From contig CM037777.1 in the NCBI GenBank assembly GCA_021229015.1, forward strand, positions 27,591,002 through 27,655,001: a stretch of DNA of 64,000 bases, in the 5' to 3' direction. This stretch comes from Solen grandis. Lineage: Eukaryota > Mollusca > Bivalvia > Adapedonta > Solenidae. Both the position numbers and the translations under genes were made by a program. Shown piece after piece: positions 54,905 to 64,000 of this stretch. The notes under the pieces were generated by a model. The model was not told the origin of the DNA, searched no databases, and saw only the letters and a program-made list of their open reading frames with translations. How positions within the stretch are numbered: position 1 is the first letter of the stretch; each line of letters opens with the position of its first letter.

Positions 54905-55110
54905 CAATTCGTGCTGTATATATGGGTAAATGCATGACTGGTTGGCCCGATATCAGGATAATGTGACTGGGTGTGGTATCATGCCACATGTCTACGGCGT
55001 GATACTGCAGTGTGACAGCACTATATCTGTCTCAAGTAGACAACGTCTCCGAATGACTGAAATATTGTCGGTGGGACGTTAAACCCAACAAACAACCAAA
55101 CAAACAAACA
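54905..55110 (+). mobile_element. SINE-A, 3' part only
   Basis: Starts in the body (GACTGGTTGGCCCGATATCA) and keeps the conserved 3' end GTGGGACGTTAAACCCAACA with a CAAA tail. Confidence 0.85.
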
Positions 55111-55349
55111 CAACTGTGGGCTACCTATATAGATCAATTCATATGCTATCATTACGCAGCCTCACGGATTCGAATCATTTTTAATATTTGATATGAATTT
55201 CAATTAACATATATTAAATAAATAAATAAAATAAAACTAAATATACCATACATAGATAAAAAGAAAGTGAGTGTGTGTTGTTTTATATTTGCTTCCTTTT
55301 GATGAAAATACACAAATTTATATATATTTTGAAAACTGTATGGAATACA

Positions 55350-55359
55350 GGGAGAGAGA

Positions 55360-55402
<43 letters not shown>
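55350..55402 (+). repeat. (GA)n microsatellite
   Basis: Around 26 GA units with one GG interruption; makes a spurious Arg-Glu frame. Confidence 0.95.
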
Positions 55403-55404
<2 letters not shown>

Positions 55405-55593
55405 GGAGGGGGAAAATGTGCTTATCGTAAGCAGTCCATTAAAACACATTTCTATATTTTTGTTACGACCTTATTCAAGCAAGTCGAATCGGGTTAATAA
55501 CTTTTGATTGATTGGCGTGGCATGAACATTTGATATTCGTTTATTTAAATTATTATAATATACGAAATAAATACAGCATCATTTAAAAAAAAA

Positions 55594-55850
55594 CGCCCCG
55601 AAATGGGGATGTCGTGGGTCCGATCCGCGACATACCACAGTCGTAGAAAAATGGTACTGATACTACTCCCTTGCTTCGAGCTCAGCATATAAGGATAGTT
55701 CCAGGACTGGTTGGCCCGGTGTCAGGATAATGCAACTGGGTGTGATATCATGCATAATGTATATAGCGTGATACTGCTCTGTCTAAAGCAGACATAGTCT
55801 CCAAATGTTTGAAATACTGTCCCCGGACATAAACCCCAATAAATAAACAA
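55594..55850 (+). mobile_element. SINE-A, truncated in the head
   Basis: Begins ahead of a diverged B box (GGGTCCGATCCGCGAC), then CTCAGCATATAAGGATAG and GTCAGGATAATGCAACTG; the 3' end is damaged (ACTGTCCCCGGACATAAACC). Confidence 0.8.
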
Positions 55851-56175
55851 ACATTAACATTAAAAACACTGTTCTTTCAGCGCTTTCGGCGCTTTGATTT
55901 GAAAGCGATATCTGTTGATAAATTGAGGCGTAACACAATTTGGCTTACATCATGCGTCATTGCATTATGTTTGATGCTTGGTGATATCCTTTATGGCATG
56001 GTGCGGGAGGGTTAGCGTTAGTTGTTTAATGTTGGATAGGTTGTTAGAACATTGTTATCGAATATATTGGTACTTCAAGTTCTGCAATCATACGCTTTTA
56101 TTGAGAGTAACTATAAATAATTAAATATTTTTAGAAGTCACATAGGAATGGTCACGAAGCACAATAACTATGGGA

Positions 56176-56819
56176 CGCCAAATGTACATAAACTCAAATA
56201 TTTGAAAATATCTTCAAATATTTAGAGATATCTTCAAATGAATTATTGACATCAACAAATCATTTGAAGATATCAACAAATGATTTGGTGAGATCTTCAA
56301 ATGAATTAATGATATCAACAAATCAATTGTTGATCTCAATATATAACTATTGATATCTCCAAATCATTTGATTTGAAACAATGATTTGGAGATATCAACA
56401 AATGATTTAAAGAGATCTACAATTGAAGTGATTTGTAGGGATTAAATTAAATTTTTCAATGAAAAAATCGAATGAATAATTTGTAGAGATCAACAATTTT
56501 TTGTTGATATCATTAATTCATTTAAAGAGTTCTCCAAATCATTTGTTGATTGCTTCAAATAATTTGTCGATATCAATAATTCATTTGAAGATATCTCTGA
56601 ATATTTGAAGAGATATTCAAATCTACATAAACTCAAATTAAATTTTTAAATTTTAAATTTGGAAAGATTTTCAAATGAATTAATGATATCAACAAATCAA
56701 TTGTTGATCTCAATATATAATTATTGATATCTCCAAATCATTTGTTGATATCAACAAATCATTTGAAGATATCAACAAAGGAGAGATCTTCAAACATTTG
56801 AGTTTATGTAGATTTGGCG
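56176..56819. mobile_element. Palindrome-built inverted-repeat element
   Basis: Outer ends CGCCAAATGTACATAAACTC and the reverse complement of GAGTTTATGTAGATTTGGCG form ~35-base inverted repeats. Between them the sequence is a mosaic of ATTTGAAGATATCAACAAAT-like units in both orientations, with the GATATC palindrome about a dozen times. An internal copy of the end word (CTACATAAACTCAAAT, 56623) suggests a nested or duplicated unit. No coding capacity and no clean target duplication. Confidence 0.8.
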
Positions 56820-57360
56820 TTTGTCATTATCACCAAGCACAATGTAATTTTTCCTTAAATATCATTCCATACCAGTCAAACGATTCGACTGAAAATTAGG
56901 TTGTGTTGCACGAGTGTGAATAAGAGAATCGTTCTCGAAATATTTCTATTGTGATAGAACTAGCAACGCTTTGACAGTAACACGATCGTAGTGCAAGCTA
57001 GTTAAACGTTTTGGAATTTGTACCAGGATTTTTAATCCTTCCATAATCTCGATTTATAAGTGTCTACTAAATAAATAATTTCGCAGGACAATAAAAAACA
57101 TGTTTTATTTTGTTTCCGTACTTCAGTTTTTTATTGAAACTGTCTGAATTTCGAAAAGGAAAACATGTTTTTATAAAATTTTGATATACTGCCAACCTGT
57201 CTAGCACCCCTATCCCCCAATGTCGATTAAGTAATGTTAATTGGTTTATTTCAACATACGACAGCTTATTTGTCGTCGACCTTTTTCTTCTTTCTTTTCC
57301 TTTGCAAACGCTTTCATTAATTCGCGTGCGTTTCATCAAAATACATTGCAAAAACCAAAA
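56820..57360. other. No supported gene
   Basis: AT-rich; one 98-codon minus-strand frame (57067-57363) without motif. Confidence 0.3.
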
Positions 57361-57540
57361 CATGACGTAATCTGTCGCCGCCTTAACAAGCTACGGTCAT
57401 AATTAACTTTCTGTCACGGAGGCACAATATATATATTTTTTTCTCCATATCAATACCTCGTGGTTCATTTTATGCAATATATTTTTTCAAATATGGAATG
57501 AAATGCAAGCATTTTATTGGGCGATTAAATACTGTAATAT
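57361..57540 (+). repeat. ~160-base dispersed repeat, copy 3
   Basis: CATGACGTAATCTGTCGCCG, GTCACGGAGGCACAATA, TCCATATCAATACC, GTTCATTTTATGCAATATAT and AAGCATTTTATTGGGCGATT align with copies at 53085 and 53305. Confidence 0.7.
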
Positions 57541-57631
57541 TAATATTTCTTAATTATGAATTTAAAGAGGGTCGATATATCCGTTACAAATGAAGTATGA
57601 ATTTTATGGTATACTATAATAATATAATGGG

Positions 57632-57840
57632 GACCGTCCTCTGTGGCTGAGTAGTTAAAAAGTCTGTCCTGGATCTCACCATACTTGGCGCTCAGTATAA
57701 GAATAGTTCCAGGCCGGTTGCCCTGTTGTCAGGATAATGTAACTGGCTGTGATATCACGGCACTTGTCCACTGTAAGTGGACATAGTCCACAAATGACTG
57801 AACTAATTTTAGTAGGACGAAGTTCAGCTAACAAACAATA
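57632..57840 (+). mobile_element. SINE-A, internally deleted
   Basis: Head GTCCTCTGTGGCTGAGTAGT, no B box, body GGCGCTCAGTATAAGAATAG, and GTCAGGATAATGTAACTG. The 3' end is diverged. Confidence 0.7.
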
Positions 57841-59063
57841 GAATGGAGACAGAATCCATTGCTGAGAATACAGGTTGGCGTTTCCAAATAAAATTCCACA
57901 CACCATGATATAAAAACACACATTCTTAGACACTAAAACATAACAATAGATAGAGTCTAAATATCATATCATAATATTTATTGAAAAGTATGTGTCTTAT
58001 TTTCATATGTTCTATCACAATTATATCAGTAATGGATTTGTGACCGATATTTCCTATGTTTTTTTTCTGAATATATTAGGTAGTAGTACATGTATTGATT
58101 CATGTATATTTTTTAAAAGTCAAACGTTACATTTATGTGTACACTTATGTGAAAATATGACCTTTCCTGAAAAGCAGATATTATCTCATGTCTGTATATA
58201 TTTCTGTTTGCCTAGCGTTTGCTTCATTTGCTCTCATTATTATGGAAAGCCATCCCAGGCATCTTTTGTGCGTCTCATTCGGATATAGTGACGCTACCGA
58301 TTGAAATTCAAACATCTTCGGTCGACGGAAAAGCATTTCGTAGAAATGCAAAACTTCTGAGTTCCCTCAGTCAGGTGAATTAAAAAAAAAACACCAAAAA
58401 AAAAACAAAAAAAAAACGCTTTTATGTTTTGGGTTTAAAATCGGGCATAGGGGATGGGGAGCTTGGATATAGGGACCGCCAAACTCCGTCGCAGTTGATT
58501 TACTCTGCATCAATCACTGCCACACTGAGCTGAGTTACCATGTGACCATTTTGTTCAGTTCTTACTAAACGACAAAATCCGATATACCTGTATAATTGAA
58601 ATTGGGCTGTTGCAGAGATCTATTTGAGATCTGCACCGCTTGAAACCCGCACACCGATGTTACATGATAGAGTTACACATTGCATGTAACAGTCTCAAAC
58701 AGGAATTTCGCGTTTATATATTGATTTTACCGGGACCTTGAAATACAGCTATCAAATGCACGATACTGAGTATATATGACACCTCTATAATGTAAACCCA
58801 GACTAAGGTACACTTATTTTGTAGACAGGTAAACACTTAAATGTAAAGCGCACAAGGATAAATTAAACAGACATTCAATAGAACTTTTCGATTATTTTAC
58901 TTGAATTGGTCAACACATACATAGATTTTTGTCTCTTAATCACAGGTGCATATGTATAAGATATTTTATATTAATGGGGTATGCAATTTCTTATTCAATC
59001 ACCTCATCACAATTAAAAATGTATACATTGAATAAGTAAAGTATAACATGTTTTTCTCACTAG
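57841..59063. other. No supported gene
   Basis: Intergenic; an A-rich run near 58382-58418. A 98-codon plus frame at 57992-58288 shows only Cys/Phe-rich AT-driven composition. Confidence 0.35.
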
Positions 59064-59245
59064 AGAAAACAGTCACTCCCTTAAGCGAATCCGTAACTCT
59101 GAATATGACCTGGCTAGACCAGACTCTGGTAGTAGACGAACAATTTAACTCCGATCTTATCGTTAGGGAGATGCCGTCATATCCAGTCATTATATCATCA
59201 TTTACAGTCAGTGAGCTTTGGTATAATTCCAGTTTTGAAGTTAAG
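59064..59245 (+). CDS. Internal exon of an unidentified, probably extracellular protein
   Basis: Acceptor CATGTTTTTCTCACTAG, donor AAG/GTAATC. The 182-base exon enters in phase 1 and leaves in phase 0. It reads VTPLSESVTLNMTWLDQTLV, then SDLIVREMPSYPVIISSFTV and SELWYNSSFEVK. Alternating hydrophobic strands and two N-glycosylation sequons (NMT, NSS) suggest a beta-sandwich ectodomain. I cannot name the family. Neighbouring exons were not identified; the minisatellite begins 150 bases downstream. Confidence 0.5.
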
Positions 59246-59394
59246 GTAATCCATCCATCATTAGACTTCAGTGCAAATTTATTTATGAGATGGTTTAACT
59301 TACTTATACACGTTTTACCACTGCCGAGGTGAGCCCCCTGAATACATGCATGCGCTGACTATACTATTCTAAGTTTCACGTTTATATGTAGCAC

Positions 59395-60355
59395 GGAGGT
59401 ATCTAGGTATTCACATCTCTGTATGTAGGTATTCACATCTCTGTATCTAGGTATTCACATCTCTGTATGTAGGTATTCACATCTCTGTATGTAGGTATTC
59501 ACAGCTCTGTATGTAGGTATTCACATCTCTGTATCTAGGTATTCACATCTCTGTATCTAGGTATTCACATCTCTGTATGTAGGTATTCACATCTCTGTAT
59601 GTAGGTATTCACATCTCTGTATGTAGGTATTCACATCTCTGTATGTAGGTATTCACATCTCTGTATCTAGATATTCACATCTCTGTATGTAGGTATTCAC
59701 ATCTCTGTATGTAGGTATTCACATCTCTGTATGTAGGTATTCACATCTCTGTATGTAGGTATTCACATCTCTGTATGTAGGTATTCACATCTCTGTATGT
59801 AGGTATTCACATCTCTGTATGTAGGTATTCACATCTCTGTATGTAGGTATTCACATCTCTGTATGTAGGTATTCACATCTCTGTATCTAGATATTCTCAT
59901 CTCTGTATGTAGGTATTCACATCTCTGTATCTAGGTATTCACATCTCTGTATGTAGGTATTCACATCTCTGTATGTAGGTATTCACATCTCTGTATCTAG
60001 ATATTCACATCTCTGTATGTAGGTATTCACATCTCTGTATGTCATCTCTGTATGTAGGTATTCACATCTCTGTATCTAGTATTCACATCTCTGTATCTAG
60101 ATATTCACATCTCTGTATGTAGGTATTCACATCTCTGTATGTAGGTATTCACATCTCTGTATGTAGGTATTCACATCTCTGTATCTAGGTATTCACATCT
60201 CTGTATCTAGATATTCACATCTCTGTATGTAGGTATTCACATCTCTGTATGTAGGTATTCACATCTCTGTATGTAGGTATTCACATCTCTGTATGTAGGT
60301 ATTCACATCTTTGTATGTAGGTATTCACATCTCTGTATCTAGGTATTCACATCTT
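59395..60355 (+). repeat. 22-base minisatellite, about 43 copies
   Basis: The unit GTAGGTATTCACATCTCTGT plus AT is repeated with almost no divergence. Variation is concentrated at two positions (GTATGTAGG, GTATCTAGG, GTATCTAGA). One copy lost about 10 bases (60043) and one lost a single base (60080). The array lies just downstream of the exon 59064-59245. Confidence 0.97.
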
Positions 60356-61846
60356 TTTACTTTCACATTTTTATACCTCTTTACATATGATCAGTATGCA
60401 ACTTAGTCCAATGAAAATACACACTCATAGTTTACAATACAGTACCTTCTTTAAAGATTGATTTTCATAACCTTTGTCTTTTTTTGCGTGAAAGGGATGC
60501 ATGTACAAAGGCAGTGTATCAGTCGATTTAAATTCAGTCTCGGTGTAACGATTTCAAGTGACCCCAAATTAAAGTCCCCCACGGAAACATTCTTTTGAGA
60601 CCCCCCCCCCTTCCCATTATTTTCAAATGCATACACGGCAATAAATTTAATTTCGGAATATCAAATTCTTAATAATTATATATATACAAATATTACATAC
60701 ATATAATTGCTAACGACACATTTAAGCTATAAAATAAAACTTTCCCGACGAAGAAACATAAATGATGGAAAGGCAGCCTAGATCGTGTATGACACGCTGT
60801 TTGTGGAAGGGAATCCGGTGAAGTCGGATTCAGAGGTCAAGGGGGCTAGAATTGACGTAGCAGTTTGGAACTGTAATTTCACTTCATAAAACAGAAAACT
60901 GTTACTTTTTTATTTTTGTTATTAAATAATGATATTTTCATAATCCGTGAATTAGGAACGGATGAGCATTTTGATTTTCAATTGAAGGTTATACATGTTT
61001 TAACTATTATCGTAAGTTTAAATTTAGACAAGCAAAGAAAAATAGCGGGGAGATCACTTAATATATAAAAGACATATTAAAATTAGGTATAGCACTTTGA
61101 TAAATAAATCATTTAGTTGAAGCTGGATAAGGAGCAAAATATCATTAATCATACACTGTTAGTCCCGAAGAAAAGAAAACTTTCTCCTTAATTGCGCAAA
61201 GAAAATGAGTTACTGGCTGTGATATATATTTAGAACTTGTCGCTATAAAACAGAAAAGCCCCTGAATGGTTATAGCCACCGATGTTATACCACTAGTCCC
61301 GCAACGCTGTCTGTTCGAGTCACTTGGATTTTTAATGTGAAGCCTTGCAGCTGTCAGTAATTTTTAATGGTTGCTAGTAGAACCGTTTGTGTCACCTGCG
61401 AAACGCAGTTCATGAAATTATAAACATTTCAAGTCAGTCAGGCACTTTTTATGAATAGATCTTAAACAGTTCTTGAAATAAATTCATTAAGGTAGAGGAA
61501 CCCTAATGGGCTCGGTAAATGTCGGCAAAGATCGCCCAACTTCCGATATTCTTCGGCATGACTCGCCATGATTCGGAAAGTGATTCTTTTTCATTAAACA
61601 GTTTAATTCATGGTATCTTATATCATTGTTAATCAAATGTAACAATTTTGATTGCTGTCCATCTATTTAAATGCAAAAATACCGTTCCTTTTCTAAAATA
61701 GAGTAGAAAAACACCTCCCCGAATTATCTTCCGGTGACGTCATTTTTGAATTCCCCTAGATTTGTCAAACTGCGTAATTGTGAAAATTGAGAGTATTTTG
61801 AAATGTTCTCCGTAAAAAAACAAATTTCAAAAAACAAATGGTATTG
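60356..61846. other. Intergenic with a possible degraded SINE-B
   Basis: 61260-61400 keeps GTTCGAGTC, GGATTTTTAATGTGAAGCC, CAGCTG and TAGAACCG in SINE-B order. A run of C at 60602-60610. Nothing else recognised. Confidence 0.4.
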
Positions 61847-63195
61847 TTACGTCCCAGTAGTAGGGGCCCTTTTAAGATAGCGTCCGATAGCTTCTGTCTC
61901 TCACTCCCTTTCCTTCTCTCTCTCTCTCTCTCTCTCTCTCAATCTGGGTGTTGTAAGTGGGGGTTGCAGGTGATGACACGTAGACGATGTGTGCAGTAAT
62001 TAATTTAATTATACACAGAGTTCTGCACAAACTTCAAACTTTTGTAATTATATAATATACAGAGAGAGACCTATATGTAACAATGCTTTCAAATATAGTA
62101 CAGGTTCATGTATGAGATAAATCAATCACAGTCACGTGGATATATAATCGAATCGCGAACTAGTCACTCATTGATAACTACTTGCTGCCGTATCCGCGAT
62201 AAATTACTTTTAAAATATACGCCACGTAGCTAAAACTACATTCTAAAATACACGAGTCTGGTCCAACTCCTTATATAAATGTCAAATAAACTGTATGAAT
62301 CCAGAATGTTGTATAACTTAATGCGAAAAAATGTTTCAGTTGCTCAGTACAGTACTTCAAGTCCCAGTACGTAGTTTACTTATGCCAGAAGATATTCTAT
62401 AAATTATAGTTAAAGTTAAATTCTAATATAAAGGTCCTACTTATATGCAAATACTCATAGGGTTAACAAAAAGGGCGACCGCTGCCTTAATAATAATGAG
62501 CACCAACTACATTATTCACCATAAGGCTACCCTGTCCCTATATAAACCCGCTACAACGGGATGTACCTCGAGCAATGCTGTAATCTGACTGACTCTACAC
62601 GGCTTCTGAGCCGGTATTTATAGGAAATCTCGATTCCCGCACCAAAACTTGATCGGATGACGTCATTTGATCGCTGATCGGTGTACATGGATCGAAAACG
62701 CACCAAAAATGGATCGAAGATGTTCGAGAATTGATCAAATATTGATCAAGAACGATCAGCCGACTAAATAACGTCATGCTGGAGACCAAGTTGTAAACTA
62801 CAAAGATGTACAATGACTGCTATATAAAATATACTAATTGACCATTTTACACACCGTAGTAACAATTTTACTATAAGATGACATTTTCCCACGGTCTTGT
62901 TGTTGTATTCCCAGGAGAAATTCCCAGAAATCAATAGTAAAAATGGCTGCCAGTAAACAAAGTTGCAGCACATGCCTGATAACAAATGAGTTGTTTCACA
63001 TAAGAAAATGGATTACTTAGCATAAATTAATCAAGGTACGATTGCAAAAATAATGCAGAGTTAACTTCTAACTCTTGTAGTAAACAAAAGGAGTGAATAA
63101 AAGTAATGTCTATGTCTTTAAACACCGTAATAATGAAAGAACTTTGGACTCGAATTCACTGGTAACCAAAACATATCATTACCCCCCTCTTTTAA
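61847..63195 (-). mobile_element. Possible LTR, minus orientation
   Basis: On the minus strand a purine tract AAAAGAGGGGGG (63182-63193) is followed near 63178 by TGATATG. The segment runs 1.3 kb to GGGACGTAACA near 61855, compatible with TG...CA ends. A TATATAAA at 62540 and a (TC)n at 61913-61940 lie inside. The second LTR is outside the window, so this is tentative. Confidence 0.25.
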
Positions 63196-63579
63196 AGGCA
63201 AAGCTCCTGCTGCCTTACTTTAAATAGACCAATACAACAACAGTTATACAATAACATTAGCCATAAAACAGTGGCAATGAATAAACATGTTTGTCCCTTT
63301 AATGTGAAACCTCAACACTGTCCCTTTAATTAGACTCACAACACTGTCCCTTTAACTTGGACTGTCCATAATGTTCCTGGTACTTCCATGTAATCACACT
63401 TTACTCAATATAACACTGGTATTTCTATGTAATCACATATTACTTAAACACAACACTAAATAATAGTAATGTCACTGAGCACCTTACTATAGGTAGACTT
63501 CAATTAAATAATTAATTGGATAAAATGACACAAATTGTCACTGTCATTGTATAATTAACACACATGTTTCCTTTGTACT

Positions 63580-64000
63580 TTAAGGCTTATAGTTCACTGG
63601 GGTTTCACTAAAAGTCTGTGTACACACATTAATTATTTCACAATAATCAGAATGTCCATTTTTATGGAGAATTTTCTTGTAGGTAGAGGGTGGTATTATT
63701 CCAGATGGTACCCAAACTCTGCGCCCTGGCGTTATTGCAGAGCATGGACCTGTCACACCCATCATGACAGGCGGCTTAACCGCACCGGGCTGGCCCAGGA
63801 TAAAGCCGGGTGCGGTCCTGCGTTAGCAGGCGACAGAAACCAATGTTACATTTTTACTTGGTGGTTCTCCCTACCACACTCTTCATCCTTGGCCTCTTTG
63901 CTGGTGGCAGGTTTTCATCCTGAGCCTTAAAAGGTTGTGTACATGGCCCTTTGGTTGTCTCAGAGAAGGCTCTTTCCATAAGGGTGATTTTTCGCTCTAT
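63580..64000 (-). CDS. Last two exons of an unidentified gene, cut by the window edge
   Basis: The upstream exon (63858-64000, open to the edge) reads ERKITLMERAFSETTKGPCT, then NLPPAKRPRMKSVVGRTT, with a basic nuclear-localisation-like KRPR. A GTAAAA donor and a CTAACGCAG acceptor with a branch-like CTAAC bound a 40-base intron (63818-63857). The downstream exon (63580-63817) joins in phase and reads TAPGFILGQPGAVKPPVMMG, VTGPCSAITPGRRVWVPSGI, IPPSTYKKILHKNGHSDYCE and ends NYKP at TAA 63580. Both exons look coding by composition. The intron is unusually short, so an alternative is two genes, or a transposon ORF with a small insertion. No family recognised. Confidence 0.5.

Noticed and set aside
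59395..60355. CRISPR-like array
   Set aside because: Units are directly contiguous with no unique spacers, in a eukaryotic intron; it is a minisatellite.
63652..63930. 92-codon plus-strand frame at the right edge
   Set aside because: It is antisense to the two minus-strand exons, which have consistent splice phases and better composition.

Overview
The window looks like AT-rich, intron-poor, repeat-dense nuclear DNA from a bivalve mollusc. The evidence is indirect: two abundant tRNA-headed SINE families, a repeat that opens with TAGCTCACCTGAGC and closes with GGGCCATCATGGCCC, TTAGGG-like interstitial runs, spliceosomal signals, and a 100-base run of N that marks an assembly gap (15477-15576). 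There are no operons, no bacterial genes, no CRISPR array, and no stand-alone tRNA or rRNA gene that I can see.

Layout. 1-6.7 kb holds SINEs, short tandem repeats and one convincing minus-strand terminal exon (5456-5642). 6.7-14.2 kb is the most unusual part. Two nearly identical 5' halves (about 573 bases, about 99% alike by eye) lie in inverted orientation. The plus copy continues into a decayed DDE integrase-like transposase and is interrupted by a SINE. The minus copy continues in frame into a Ser/Thr protein kinase domain, giving a 413-residue helix-turn-helix/kinase chimera that ends at an in-frame TGA. 14-22.8 kb is intergenic, with hairpins, a ~470-base tandem array rich in TGACGTCA, and SINEs. 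22.9-24.5 kb is a terminal-inverted-repeat element carrying a minus-strand exon with a P2X7 C-terminal (ballast)-like cysteine motif. 25.1-25.6 kb is the C-terminal part of a Crypton-type tyrosine recombinase. 28.3-34.9 kb is a decaying multi-exon plus-strand gene: a SET-domain exon, small linker exons, a C2HC zinc finger, a recombinase-associated conserved region and a basic tail. Its introns are filled with repeats.

36-41 kb has SINEs, a Tc1-like helix-turn-helix remnant and repeats. 41.28-43.35 kb is a small two-exon minus-strand gene (about 160 residues, unknown function, one homopolymer frameshift), flanked by two copies of a promoter-like block. 45.55-47.29 kb is a 1.74-kb element with 35-base inverted ends and a 6-base target duplication. 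52.35-52.59 kb has a TATA/Inr promoter followed by a spliced 5' exon. 56.18-56.82 kb is a palindrome-built inverted-repeat element. 59.06-59.25 kb is one clear plus-strand exon of an unidentified, probably extracellular protein. 59.4-60.36 kb is a 22-base minisatellite of about 43 copies. The right edge holds the last two exons of an unidentified minus-strand gene, next to a possible LTR.

The features do not form one pathway. What links them is mobile DNA capturing, duplicating and breaking cellular domains (kinase, SET, P2X7-like).
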